A DNA stretch of 11,173 nucleotides from Candidatus Woesearchaeota archaeon (GTDB lineage: Archaea > Nanobdellota > Nanobdellia > Woesearchaeales > UBA11576). The notes beneath the pieces were generated by a model. The model ran no database searches, was not told the origin of the DNA, and saw only the letters and a program-made list of their open reading frames with translations. Shown in pieces: positions 1 to 7,198 of this stretch. Where the stretch lies: NCBI GenBank assembly GCA_019322385.1, contig JAHWIS010000079.1, positions 1 to 11,173 on the forward strand, written 5' to 3'. The translations under genes and the position numbers were made by a program. Every line of letters begins with the position of its first letter. Within the stretch, counting starts at the first letter, position 1.

Positions 1-1624
1 CCTCCTTTCCCTCATATGTATCATTCGTCCCTTTTTCTGTGAGCATGATTACCTCTTGGATTCCATCATCCCTCAACACCTCTTCAATATCATCCTCGAT
101 CTGCTGTCGCCTGCTTGCCGACTCAGCCAGCTCCAGCGCTCCAGCAGATTCTTTTTCTTTTGCCTCCATCATTATGCGCGTCACTGTCCCAAGCGCGTCT
201 TCATCAGGTTCTGGCTTAGAGAGTAATTCAGGGACTTTACCTTCTACATCTGCTTCCAGCATATATCTCTCAAGCTGTGCCTGGTCTGCCCTGTCATCAA
301 ACTTATTCTTCATCTTCCTTCCGACAAAATACACGTTCCTGTCGCAGATTATAAGCCTGCGCGCTCCATTATCTGCATAGAAGTCAGTAAAGTTTCCACT
401 ATCACTGAAAGATTGCTCGACAAGGTCTTCGACAATATCAGGATCAACAGAATACACTGCAATATCCCCATCGACAAAGCTGATGACATCTGAAGGGTTC
501 ACTTTATCACCTTCATAAACAAAGAATCTTTCCTTGTTATTCTCAACAAACTCCTGCATCTGCAGGAATCTTTTTCCGAGGTTTATGATCCCTTTTTCAA
601 GGCAATATCTTTCAGAGACACCAAGAGCATTGATTGAAGGCAGAGTGTATAGCAGTGTGATCAGCTTTTCTTCCTCTTCATCGCTCAGCTCTCCATCATG
701 GAAGTATGGATTCCGAGGCATGTCAAATGCATAGCCTTTGCAAAGCACCAAGACCCTCTCAAAACCCTCTGCATCCAGAAAATCGTCAAGATTGAGGGCC
801 ATGCATGCTGCCATCGCTGCCTTGACAGATTCATAATGATGTCTCTCACTTATTCCTTTCTCATTAACAAGATCCATCTTACGAAGACCGCCGATCTTCT
901 CATCAACGCCTTTGACCTCTTCAATCATCTTAAGGGCATCTTCTTCCTCCTTCTGCGCGACAGGATCTATATAGAGTTCAGTATCATCAGGCGCAGGTAC
1001 GTCCCATCTTCCTGAATAATGCTTGACAAGTATATCATCAAGAGAATTAGGATCATGGAAAGGTGTTTCATAGAAATCAATTTCAATGGCATCGACAGCA
1101 GATTCGACATTTAGGTCGCTCAGTTCTATGTCCTCTGTAAGCTCACTAAGGTCTTCATCTACTTCAATATCCTCTGCGCAGTATGGAGGGTCTGCAAAAA
1201 GAATGCTCATCTTCTGCTTGCATTCTGCATAAGATGGCTTGTTGTCTGGTGAGGATTCAATCATATTGTCAACATACTTCTCATGGTGGTTCACAATGTA
1301 GATAGCGCTCCGCCTGTTGTCAGGTCCGAAGATAAATGACCTGACTATACTGCCCTGGTCACTCAGGATCACTCTCTTGCCTGCTGGAGATGTGTACTCA
1401 ACAAGCTTATTATCCCTTCCACAAGGGACGATATCCATATCCTTTGCAGGCACCTTGCTGCCATTAGGAAGCTTTGCAGGGATCTCAATCTGTCCTTTCA
1501 GAGGATGTATTTCCTTGCATTTGAAGGGTGTTGTCAGGCCTTCGACAAGCTGTCGGTACACCACCTGCAGAACGTTGTCACTAATCATCCTTCCATACAT
1601 TGGCCCATCATTCTGCTTAGACAT
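1..1624 (-). CDS. Large acidic protein of unknown family, 3' end beyond the window
   Basis: Reading leftward from the ATG at 1622-1624, the frame is open for 541 codons with no stop and runs off the window edge, so the C-terminus is missing. The start is supported by AGGTG at 1631-1635 (6-nt spacing) and a TATA box at 1655-1664. I do not recognise the family. The first ~110 residues look beta-rich and globular. Residues ~150-240 are very acidic, with EDIEVDEDLSELTEDIELSD near 151-170. Residues ~265-370 look helical. A hydrophobic stretch with LIICDRNVYFVGRK lies near 424-437. Residues ~480-525 are charged and probably helical or coiled coil. No signal peptide, membrane segment, Walker motif or clear zinc-finger pattern is visible. 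A DPPY tetrapeptide near 145-148 recalls methyltransferase motif IV, but no SAM-binding glycine motif accompanies it. The unbroken length, archaeal start signals and normal codon patterns make this a real gene; its function is unknown. Confidence 0.85.
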   Translation of the reverse strand, partial: MSKQNDGPMYGRMISDNVLQVVYRQLVEGLTTPFKCKEIHPLKGQIEIPAKLPNGSKVPAKDMDIVPCGRDNKLVEYTSPAGKRVILSDQGSIVRSFIFGPDNRRSAIYIVNHHEKYVDNMIESSPDNKPSYAECKQKMSILFADPPYCAEDIEVDEDLSELTEDIELSDLNVESAVDAIEIDFYETPFHDPNSLDDILVKHYSGRWDVPAPDDTELYIDPVAQKEEEDALKMIEEVKGVDEKIGGLRKMDLVNEKGISERHHYESVKAAMAACMALNLDDFLDAEGFERVLVLCKGYAFDMPRNPYFHDGELSDEEEEKLITLLYTLPSINALGVSERYCLEKGIINLGKRFLQMQEFVENNKERFFVYEGDKVNPSDVISFVDGDIAVYSVDPDIVEDLVEQSFSDSGNFTDFYADNGARRLIICDRNVYFVGRKMKNKFDDRADQAQLERYMLEADVEGKVPELLSKPEPDEDALGTVTRIMMEAKEKESAGALELAESASRRQQIEDDIEEVLRDDGIQEVIMLTEKGTNDTYEGKE

Positions 1625-1630
1625 CGATAA

Positions 1631-1635
1631 CACCT
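1631..1635 (-). promoter_or_regulatory. Shine-Dalgarno of the unknown gene
   Basis: AGGTG on the minus strand ends 6 nt before the ATG at 1624. It matches the GGTG-type ribosome binding sites in front of rpoH, rpoB1 and rpl30e in this window and supports the 1624 start. Confidence 0.65.
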
Positions 1636-1654
1636 GTATCCGTGATATTCACGT

Positions 1655-1664
1655 ATTATATAAA
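1655..1664 (-). promoter_or_regulatory. Archaeal TATA box for the unknown gene
   Basis: On the minus strand the sequence reads TTTATATAAT, preceded by an A-rich stretch (GCAAAAAC) that could serve as a BRE. The box is centred about 36 nt upstream of the ATG at 1624. A transcription start about 25 nt downstream would give a short leader of roughly 10-15 nt, just enough for the AGGTG ribosome binding site. It indicates that the left gene is transcribed independently of the polymerase operon. This is inferred from sequence only. Confidence 0.65.
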
Positions 1665-1684
1665 GTTTTTGCCACGTAACAACT

Positions 1685-1713
1685 CAAGGGTGGTAAACAC
1701 AGAATTACCCTTG
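1685..1713. repeat. Inverted repeat upstream of the left-gene promoter
   Basis: CAAGGGT at 1685-1691 is matched by ACCCTTG at 1707-1713, a perfect 7-bp inverted repeat with a 15-nt spacer. Flanking CTC/GAG bases extend it with one bulge. An alternative overlapping pairing is GGTAA (1692-1696) with TTACC (1705-1709). It lies about 20-50 bp upstream of the TATA box at 1655-1664, so it would not be in that gene's transcript. It could be a regulator binding site, or it could be chance. Confidence 0.35.
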
Positions 1714-1775
1714 GAGCAGCTCACAACCTAAGCACATACTGTATAGTAAGCAGGCAAATATAATAAAAGTATTCA

Positions 1776-1799
1776 ATCGTTTTTTTGCTTTTCAACGAT
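1776..1799 (-). terminator. Possible terminator hairpin behind the operon
   Basis: ATCGTT (1776-1781) and AACGAT (1794-1799) form a perfect 6-bp inverted repeat around a 12-nt A-rich loop. On the minus strand it is followed by a U-rich tract (ACTTTTATTATATTT, about 1756-1770). It lies about 60 nt past the stop of the ATP-grasp gene. A T5 run at 1838-1842, 15 nt after that stop, is an alternative archaeal-style terminator. Both are weak candidates. Confidence 0.3.
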
Positions 1800-1856
1800 A
1801 AATGGAGAAATAAGCAAATTTAAGCAAATAAACGCCTAAAAACAATAAATTCTGGC

Positions 1857-2708
1857 TCAGGCTGACTTCTTAATGAGGAGATCAACAACACTCTCTGCTA
1901 TGTTCATCCCGAGCACACGTTCTGTTGAGGTGAAAGCCACTGATGAGTTGCATTCCAGCATATACTGCTCATCATTTTCATCGATCACAAAATCAAGCCC
2001 GCAGAACTCAATCCCCAGCTTTTTTGCCACTTCAACTGCTTTCTGTGCCATCTCTTCAGGGATCTCAAACTGCTCAGCCACCTTGACACCTATGCCTTTG
2101 TATCCTTGGTTGTCCTTGAACCGTATGTTCCTTCTCACAGCAGCAACAGCCTTATAGTTCAGCACAATTACCCTGATGTCTTTCTTTATGTTCACGAATT
2201 CCACAAAGAAGTGCTGATTGATGTCCTTGTCCTTGAAGAATGTTTCTACTTCCTCTTTGGATTCAAGCACGAATACTCCTCTTCCTTTCTCGCTTACTCG
2301 TTCCTTCACAACAACAGGAAACTTATCAATCTTAATCTCATCAACTGAATTGAAATGCCAGAATTTAGGCATCCTAACAACATCCTTGAAGAACATGTGC
2401 TGGAAATACTTGTCCTGTGGGTGTTGGAAATCCTTACCATCAGGAGGGAACCGATCAAGCATCTCATTGCTGAGCAATTGTTTGCCATCAAAAGATTCCA
2501 TAATAGAATTCAAGACAGCAGAATATTCCTTTCCTCCGCTGTATGCATATCTTATCACGCAGCTGTCAAACTTCCCAGCAACACTGCCCATCTCAGCGAG
2601 TTCCTCATAAAACAATTTAGATGCTTCCATCCCTTTTTTCTGTGCCTCTTCCACTATCCTGTCGCAAGTAGCATCATCTTCATGTGACGTTATGACAAGA
2701 AGTTTCAT
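1857..2708 (-). CDS. RimK-like ATP-grasp ligase
   Basis: This 283-residue protein resembles the RimK/LysX/MptN/CofF branch of ATP-grasp enzymes, which join an amino acid (often glutamate) to a carboxylate using ATP. Residues 1-100 form the N-terminal alpha/beta domain, starting MKLLVITSHEDD. VVVKERVSEKGRGVFV at ~132-147 looks like the ATP-grasp lysine (K135) with the glycine-rich loop. DIRVIVLNYKAVAAVRR at ~177-193 is the family's typical core strand pair. GLDF (D239) and MLECNSS (E252, N254) match the metal-binding end of the fold. The ATG follows the nusA stop by 1 nt, with only a weak ribosome binding site, so translation is probably coupled to nusA. The substrate is unknown. Ribosomal S6 modification, coenzyme glutamylation and lysine-carrier ligation are all possible for this family, and sequence alone does not choose. 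It is not a usual member of archaeal polymerase operons. Confidence 0.88.
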   Translation of the reverse strand: MKLLVITSHEDDATCDRIVEEAQKKGMEASKLFYEELAEMGSVAGKFDSCVIRYAYSGGKEYSAVLNSIMESFDGKQLLSNEMLDRFPPDGKDFQHPQDKYFQHMFFKDVVRMPKFWHFNSVDEIKIDKFPVVVKERVSEKGRGVFVLESKEEVETFFKDKDINQHFFVEFVNIKKDIRVIVLNYKAVAAVRRNIRFKDNQGYKGIGVKVAEQFEIPEEMAQKAVEVAKKLGIEFCGLDFVIDENDEQYMLECNSSVAFTSTERVLGMNIAESVVDLLIKKSA

Positions 2709-2709
2709 A

Positions 2710-3141
2710 TCACACTACCTTTATCTCTTTCAGCTCAAAATACCTGCGCACATTAGTCTCCATATTGCGAAGATTACGCGCATTCTTTCCTATCAGAAGT
2801 CCTTTTGTCTGCATGTCATCATGCCTTATTGTCACAACACCATCCTCTTCTGTGACATCATGTACCTTGAGGGGGTGTGCCATGTTCTTGATGAATGTTA
2901 TCAGGTCGTTATTGAACTCGACGATCTTTATCTTTCGGTTGAATGCCCTCTCCAGCTTCTTCACATTAGCGCTTCCTTTTCCCAATGCCCTCCAGAGCTC
3001 TCCTGGATCTACAATGAATACTAGCCGTTCCTGGACAGGGTCGTCAAAGAAGTCCTTGAGCTTGGCCCTTGTTATCTGCTCGAACAGGGCCATCTTCTTC
3101 ATGGTGTCTTGATCATAAATAATTTTTGATGCCAATTTCAA
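2710..3141 (-). CDS. nusA: Archaeal NusA-like transcription factor with two KH domains
   Basis: This is the short archaeal NusA-like protein, two KH RNA-binding domains without the N-terminal and S1 parts of bacterial NusA. The chosen start is TTG at 3139-3141, giving 143 residues beginning MKLASKIIYDQDTMKKMALF. This fits the family's usual beginning and length and places GAGG 7 nt upstream. Longer forms starting up to 3204 would overlap rpl30e; an ATG at 3102 would give 130 residues and lose the first strand. KH1 spans roughly residues 36-80 with LGKGSANVKKLE; KH2 spans roughly 105-143 with IGKNARNLRN. In both GxxG loops the last glycine is replaced (GKGS, GKNA). The gene follows rpl30e directly, as in many archaeal polymerase operons. 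It presumably binds nascent RNA at the elongating polymerase. The identification is firm; the exact start is likely. Confidence 0.9.
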   Translation of the reverse strand: MKLASKIIYDQDTMKKMALFEQITRAKLKDFFDDPVQERLVFIVDPGELWRALGKGSANVKKLERAFNRKIKIVEFNNDLITFIKNMAHPLKVHDVTEEDGVVTIRHDDMQTKGLLIGKNARNLRNMETNVRRYFELKEIKVV

Positions 3142-3155
3142 AGATTTTCCTCTTA

Positions 3156-3425
3156 TTATTCCTTCTTCAAGCCCATCACAGCGATCTTGAAAGGCTTCTT
3201 GCATATGTCCCCTAATTCTTCATTCTGCAGTCCGGTGTCGACAACCTCGACTTCCCCGATACCTGCATAGTGCTCTATGTCTTGCTTGAGCTGTGCAGGA
3301 CAGTTCGCAGCGAGATACACCCTTGAGATCGCTCCTGCCTTTAACAGCTTGACTGTCTCGTCTGCGCCTATTATCAGCTTTTCCTCTTTCACAAGCTTCT
3401 TGATTTCTGCTATTGTATCTGCCAT
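3156..3425 (-). CDS. rpl30e: 50S ribosomal protein L30e
   Basis: This 89-residue protein begins MADTIAEIKKLVKEEKLIIGADETVKLLKAG and matches L30e of the L7Ae/L30e fold, which binds kink-turn type RNA in the large subunit. The GADETVKLLKAG and RVYLAANCPAQLKQDI segments (residues ~20-55) are typical. The ATG at 3423-3425 is preferred because AGGTG sits 6 nt upstream. An in-frame GTG 9 nt further up would place that Shine-Dalgarno inside the gene. It lies between rpoA2 (22-nt gap) and nusA (14-nt gap), the usual archaeal order, so ribosome and polymerase production are linked. At 89 residues it is slightly short for the family but complete. Confidence 0.93.
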   Translation of the reverse strand: MADTIAEIKKLVKEEKLIIGADETVKLLKAGAISRVYLAANCPAQLKQDIEHYAGIGEVEVVDTGLQNEELGDICKKPFKIAVMGLKKE

Positions 3426-3447
3426 GAAAAACACCTATCTATGATTA

Positions 3448-4578
3448 TCATTTCTTTATCTTTGTCAACAGACCTGGCAGCCCTGTCCCCACTGGAACTG
3501 GCTGGTTCAGCATCACGTTCTCAACGACTGAATTGAGCTTGTCCTCTTCCCCTACGAGAGCTGCTGATATGATGTGGCGTATCGGGGTCTCGAACGATGC
3601 CTTTGCGAGCACTGAAGCCTTCTGGCTAACGACACCATACCTTGTCACGCCTTTTATGCTTCCTGCGTTGCACATCATGTCTGCGACGAGCATCATGTGC
3701 CTCTTGTCGATGTTTAGCCCCTGATTCTCGATGACCTTGAACACCTCGTTGATTATGGCCTGCCTTGCAGCCTCGATGCCGAGCACCTGCGAGACCTCGA
3801 AGACATTGTTTGTCGTTGTATTATTGGAGTCGACATAATCGTTGGCGAACGCCTCCTTCAGGTTGGATCCTGCTGTGATTATGATGAATTCATCGCCTCG
3901 CCTGACAGGGAGGACCTGGTACACGTCCTTGATGCCTGATATGTGCACTCCCTTGATCTTTTCCTTCAGCTTGTAAAGCTCATTGAGGCCTTCGTCCTTT
4001 GTAGACTTGATGGTGATAACGTTGTCCTTTACCTTGACATTGAAGTCCTTGAGCGGCTTCTCTACAGCCTTGCTCACCTTGGACATGTCGATGCCTATAG
4101 CGTCGAGCTTCTTCCTGTCCATGACGACCTCGACGATTAGTTCTGCGACGTTTATGGAGAATTCTGATGCGATGTCCTTGAGCTTTGTCTCCTTTATCGA
4201 GAGTGCGATCTGCTTTATGTCCTTACCTTTGTTGTATGGGGAATTTAGGTGCACTTCCATCATCGGCGTGGATATGTTCTTCCTGCCGTCCAGGATCTCG
4301 ATCAGCCTCGGAAGGCCTACTGTGACGTTCATCTCTGCGACGCCTGCATAATGGAATGTGTTTAGTGTCATCTGTGTGCCCTGCTCACCGATTGATTCTG
4401 CTGCTATAAGCCCTACGCTCTCTCCTGCGTCTACCTGCGCATTGTCATACTCGTCCTTGATCCTAGCAAGCACTGCCTCTGCCTTTTTCTTGTCGATCTT
4501 CGCAGGAAGGTTCTCCTTGGCCTCCTCTAGCAGGTTGCTCGGGATCTTGTCCTCGTATTTCTTGAATAGGGATTCCAT
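3448..4578 (-). CDS. rpoA2: DNA-directed RNA polymerase subunit A''
   Basis: This is the C-terminal part of the archaeal largest subunit, 376 residues. It completes the active centre formed with A', including the trigger-loop region and the jaw. The signature GESVGLIAAESIGEQGTQMT, continuing to LNTFHYAG, lies at ~52-79 and is followed by GLPRLIEILDGRK. The C-terminal clamp-side segment MMLVADMMCNAGSIKGVTRYG and the ending QPVPVGTGLPGLL are also typical. I start at the ATG at 4576-4578 because GAGG precedes it by 9 nt. The in-frame ATG at 4585-4587 would touch that Shine-Dalgarno with no spacing. It follows rpoA1 after 16 nt. The length is normal for A'' and no lesion is seen. Confidence 0.96.
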   Translation of the reverse strand: MESLFKKYEDKIPSNLLEEAKENLPAKIDKKKAEAVLARIKDEYDNAQVDAGESVGLIAAESIGEQGTQMTLNTFHYAGVAEMNVTVGLPRLIEILDGRKNISTPMMEVHLNSPYNKGKDIKQIALSIKETKLKDIASEFSINVAELIVEVVMDRKKLDAIGIDMSKVSKAVEKPLKDFNVKVKDNVITIKSTKDEGLNELYKLKEKIKGVHISGIKDVYQVLPVRRGDEFIIITAGSNLKEAFANDYVDSNNTTTNNVFEVSQVLGIEAARQAIINEVFKVIENQGLNIDKRHMMLVADMMCNAGSIKGVTRYGVVSQKASVLAKASFETPIRHIISAALVGEEDKLNSVVENVMLNQPVPVGTGLPGLLTKIKK

Positions 4579-4594
4579 GATGATCATCCTCAGG

Positions 4595-7180
4595 TTATTT
4601 ACCTGTCACCTCTGCTATTATGCGCTTGACATTGATCGTGCCTTTCTCTGACCTTGAGACATCTATGCTGTCCTCTCCATACTTGAACTGGACTATTTTC
4701 TTTGAGGCATCCCGTACAGTATGGTCATACTCTACCTTGAGGTCCTGCAGTGCATTCGCAAGCCTCCTGTATAGATACCCTGACTTTGGTGTCCTCAGTG
4801 CAGTATCCATCAGTGAGTCCCTTCCTGTCATGCCCATGAAGAAGAACTCTGCTGGGCTTAGCCCGTTCTTGAAGCTGTTCCTTATGAAGCCGTGCGCTGC
4901 AGGGCTTAGGTCGCCTTGCTTGAAGCATGATAGTGTCCTGTTCTTGTATCCTGTCGTTATCCTTCCGCCTCTCATCGCCTGCTGCCCGACACATGCGGCC
5001 ATCTGCGCCAGGTTGAGGGGTTTTCCTCTTGCTCCTGACCTTGCCATTATTATCGTGCCTGTCTCTCTTGTCGAGTATTTGTCGACTATCTCTCCTGTCG
5101 TGTTCCTTGCCTTGTTCAGTGTCTCTAGTATCTTCAGCTCAAGGGTCTCTGCCATTGTCTTTCCTGGGAATGTCTCGAGCTCTTTCTTGTGGTACATGTC
5201 GATTAGTGTGTCGACCTTCTTGTAAGCACCGTCGAGGACTTCACTTATATTCTTCCTCGCCTCTTCCGGAAGGTCTGTGTCCCCTATCGATGTGGTGAAC
5301 CCGTGGTTCATCAGGGTGAATATCCCGAGCTTCATGATGCTGAATATGAATTCTGCTGTGAATGCTGAACCGTATTTCTTGTGGATGTCCCTCAGCATGA
5401 GTCCTGTTCCCTGTCCCAGGTTCGCGGTGTCCATTATGCCTGACAGCTTGCCTTTCTTGATCACGACCTCTCCGCCGGTCTTGTCCTTCCCTCTGAAGTC
5501 GAAGTCAGCAGGCAGAAGCACGCTGAATATGTCCTGTCCGGTCAATGTGTCTTTCTTCGCGAGCCTTGAAAGGTCTGTAACACCTGCTGTCATGAGCAGG
5601 CTGATTGCCCTGTTACGCGGAAGCTCGACAAGCTTTGTGAGTATGTAGTTGCCTGATACGCCGTCTTGTATGCAGCCGATCACGCTTAGGCCGAATCCTG
5701 AAGATATCAGCTGTGTCCGTACCTTCATGAGTGTCTCTGCCTCTGACCTTGCCTCTTCTGTCTGCGGTATGTGCAGGTTCATCTCGTCGCCGTCAAAGTC
5801 TGCATTGTACGGTGCGCACACTGCAGGATTGAGTCTGAATGTCTTTGCAGGCAGCACCTTCACCTCGTGGCACATCATGCTCATCTTGTGCAGCGAAGGC
5901 TGTCGGTTGAATATCGCGATGTCTCCGTCCATGAGATGCCTCTCGACGCAGTAGCCTGGCTGCACCTCTTCGAGTATCTGCTCCTTCATCTCGTCTGTTA
6001 TCCTCTTCTTCTTGCCGTCAGGCCTGACTATGTAGTTCGCTCCAGGGTATTCCTTCGGCCCTCTCTCGACGAACTTCTTGAGGTATTCGATGTTCCACTC
6101 GGTCACCCTCTCCGGGACTGTAAGCTTCATCGCCACGATCTTCGGGACGCCCACTTCGTTGAGGGCGATCATAGGGTCTGGTGATATCACTGTCCTTGCA
6201 GAGAAGTTTGTTCTCTTTCCTGCCAGGTTGTGCCTTATCCTCCCTTCCTTTGACTTGATCCTTTCTGTTATCGTCTTGAGCGGCTGTCCTGACCTGTGCC
6301 TTGCAGGCGGAAGCTGCGCGATGTCATTGTCGAAGAAAGTGGTGACGTGGTACTGTAGAAGGTCCCACAGGTCCTCTATGATTATCTCTGGCGCTCCGGC
6401 GTTTATGTTTTCGAACAGGCGCTGGTTGATCCTTACGATGTCGCCGAGCTTGTGCGTCAGGTCGTCCTCGCTCCTCTCTCCTGATTCGAGCGTGATGGAC
6501 GGCCTCATCGTCACCGGCGGTATCGGCAGCACTGTCAGCACGAGCCATTCAGGCCTTACGACTTGAGGATTCATGCTGAACAATGGCAGGTCCTCGTCGC
6601 TGATCTTCTCGAGCCTTGTCCTTATTTCGATCGGGCTGAGCCTCTTCTCGTTCTCGAGGAATGATGTAGGTTTCTCGATAGCTATCTTCTGCTGTCTTGA
6701 TTTGCAGTATGGGCATTTTGTCTGCGTAGTCAGGTCCTTGAGCACCACGCTCTTTACAAATACCCTTGCCTTCTCGACATCCTTCTCAGCTGTTATCCTC
6801 TCGATCTCTTCGACGTATTTCTCTCTCTTTGCTTTTGATATCATGACCTTCCCGCATTCCCTGCAGGTCGCTTTGAGGAGTACCTGTATCAGGCTGACGT
6901 ATTTCACGTGGATGACAGGCCTTGCCAGCTCTATGTATCCGAAGTGCCCTATGCATTCCTTGAGCTTGCATCCGCACGTCCTGCACCGCAGCCCTGGGTC
7001 TATCACGCCCAGCCTTGTGTCCATGAGCCCGCCGTCGACAGGATATCCTTCCTTGTCATAGAGCTCTGGAGTCACGACCTTGGCTGATGCCATCTTCTTG
7101 AGCATCTTCGGGCCTAGCACTCCGAATGAGAGGCTCTTGACCTTCTTGTATGCGTATTGTTCTGGTGCTCCTTCAGCCAT
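4595..7180 (-). CDS. rpoA1: DNA-directed RNA polymerase subunit A'
   Basis: This is the catalytic N-terminal part of the largest subunit, 861 residues. The metal-binding active site YNADFDGDEMNLH is intact, with aspartates D461, D463 and D465 expected to hold the catalytic magnesium. The N-terminal clamp zinc site is C66, C69, C76 and H79 (CRTCGCKLKECIGH). A second site is C106, C109, C156 and C159. RTNFSARTVISPDP at ~323-336 belongs to the switch/lid region next to the DNA cleft. SPAEFFFMGMTGRDSLMDTA at ~775-794 is the bridge helix, leading into the SGYLYRRL segment. The protein ends shortly after QFKYGED, the usual A'/A'' split site. AAGGAG lies 8 nt upstream of the ATG at 7180. The gene follows rpoB1 after 18 nt. 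Length and motifs are normal. Confidence 0.97.
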   Translation of the reverse strand: MAEGAPEQYAYKKVKSLSFGVLGPKMLKKMASAKVVTPELYDKEGYPVDGGLMDTRLGVIDPGLRCRTCGCKLKECIGHFGYIELARPVIHVKYVSLIQVLLKATCRECGKVMISKAKREKYVEEIERITAEKDVEKARVFVKSVVLKDLTTQTKCPYCKSRQQKIAIEKPTSFLENEKRLSPIEIRTRLEKISDEDLPLFSMNPQVVRPEWLVLTVLPIPPVTMRPSITLESGERSEDDLTHKLGDIVRINQRLFENINAGAPEIIIEDLWDLLQYHVTTFFDNDIAQLPPARHRSGQPLKTITERIKSKEGRIRHNLAGKRTNFSARTVISPDPMIALNEVGVPKIVAMKLTVPERVTEWNIEYLKKFVERGPKEYPGANYIVRPDGKKKRITDEMKEQILEEVQPGYCVERHLMDGDIAIFNRQPSLHKMSMMCHEVKVLPAKTFRLNPAVCAPYNADFDGDEMNLHIPQTEEARSEAETLMKVRTQLISSGFGLSVIGCIQDGVSGNYILTKLVELPRNRAISLLMTAGVTDLSRLAKKDTLTGQDIFSVLLPADFDFRGKDKTGGEVVIKKGKLSGIMDTANLGQGTGLMLRDIHKKYGSAFTAEFIFSIMKLGIFTLMNHGFTTSIGDTDLPEEARKNISEVLDGAYKKVDTLIDMYHKKELETFPGKTMAETLELKILETLNKARNTTGEIVDKYSTRETGTIIMARSGARGKPLNLAQMAACVGQQAMRGGRITTGYKNRTLSCFKQGDLSPAAHGFIRNSFKNGLSPAEFFFMGMTGRDSLMDTALRTPKSGYLYRRLANALQDLKVEYDHTVRDASKKIVQFKYGEDSIDVSRSEKGTINVKRIIAEVTGK

Positions 7181-7189
7181 TCTTGTTTC

Positions 7190-7195
7190 TCCTTA
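7190..7195 (-). promoter_or_regulatory. Shine-Dalgarno of rpoA1
   Basis: AAGGAG on the minus strand lies in the 18-nt gap between the rpoB1 stop and the rpoA1 ATG. It is the clearest purine-type ribosome binding site of the operon. Confidence 0.7.
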
Positions 7196-7198
7196 TGA

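Noticed and set aside
1188..1191. DPPY in the unknown protein as evidence of an N6-adenine DNA methyltransferase.
   Set aside because: Only the tetrapeptide is present. No glycine-rich SAM-binding motif (FxGxG-like) appears anywhere in the 541 residues seen, and a short motif can occur by chance.
39..1679. Several plus-strand open frames (39-380, 534-734, 698-1015, 1317-1679).
   Set aside because: They are antisense to the long continuous minus-strand frame ending at the window edge. Their composition is Ser/Leu-rich as expected of antisense shadows, and none has convincing start signals.
1811..1830. Two tandem copies of a 10-mer (TAAGCAAAT plus one base) as a repeat element or CRISPR-like unit.
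   Set aside because: Only two copies in AT-rich spacer sequence, with no spacer structure or further units.
4620..5225. A 201-residue plus-strand frame inside rpoA1, and similar frames antisense to rpoB1 and rpoB2.
   Set aside because: They lie opposite strongly conserved polymerase subunits and have no recognisable protein features.
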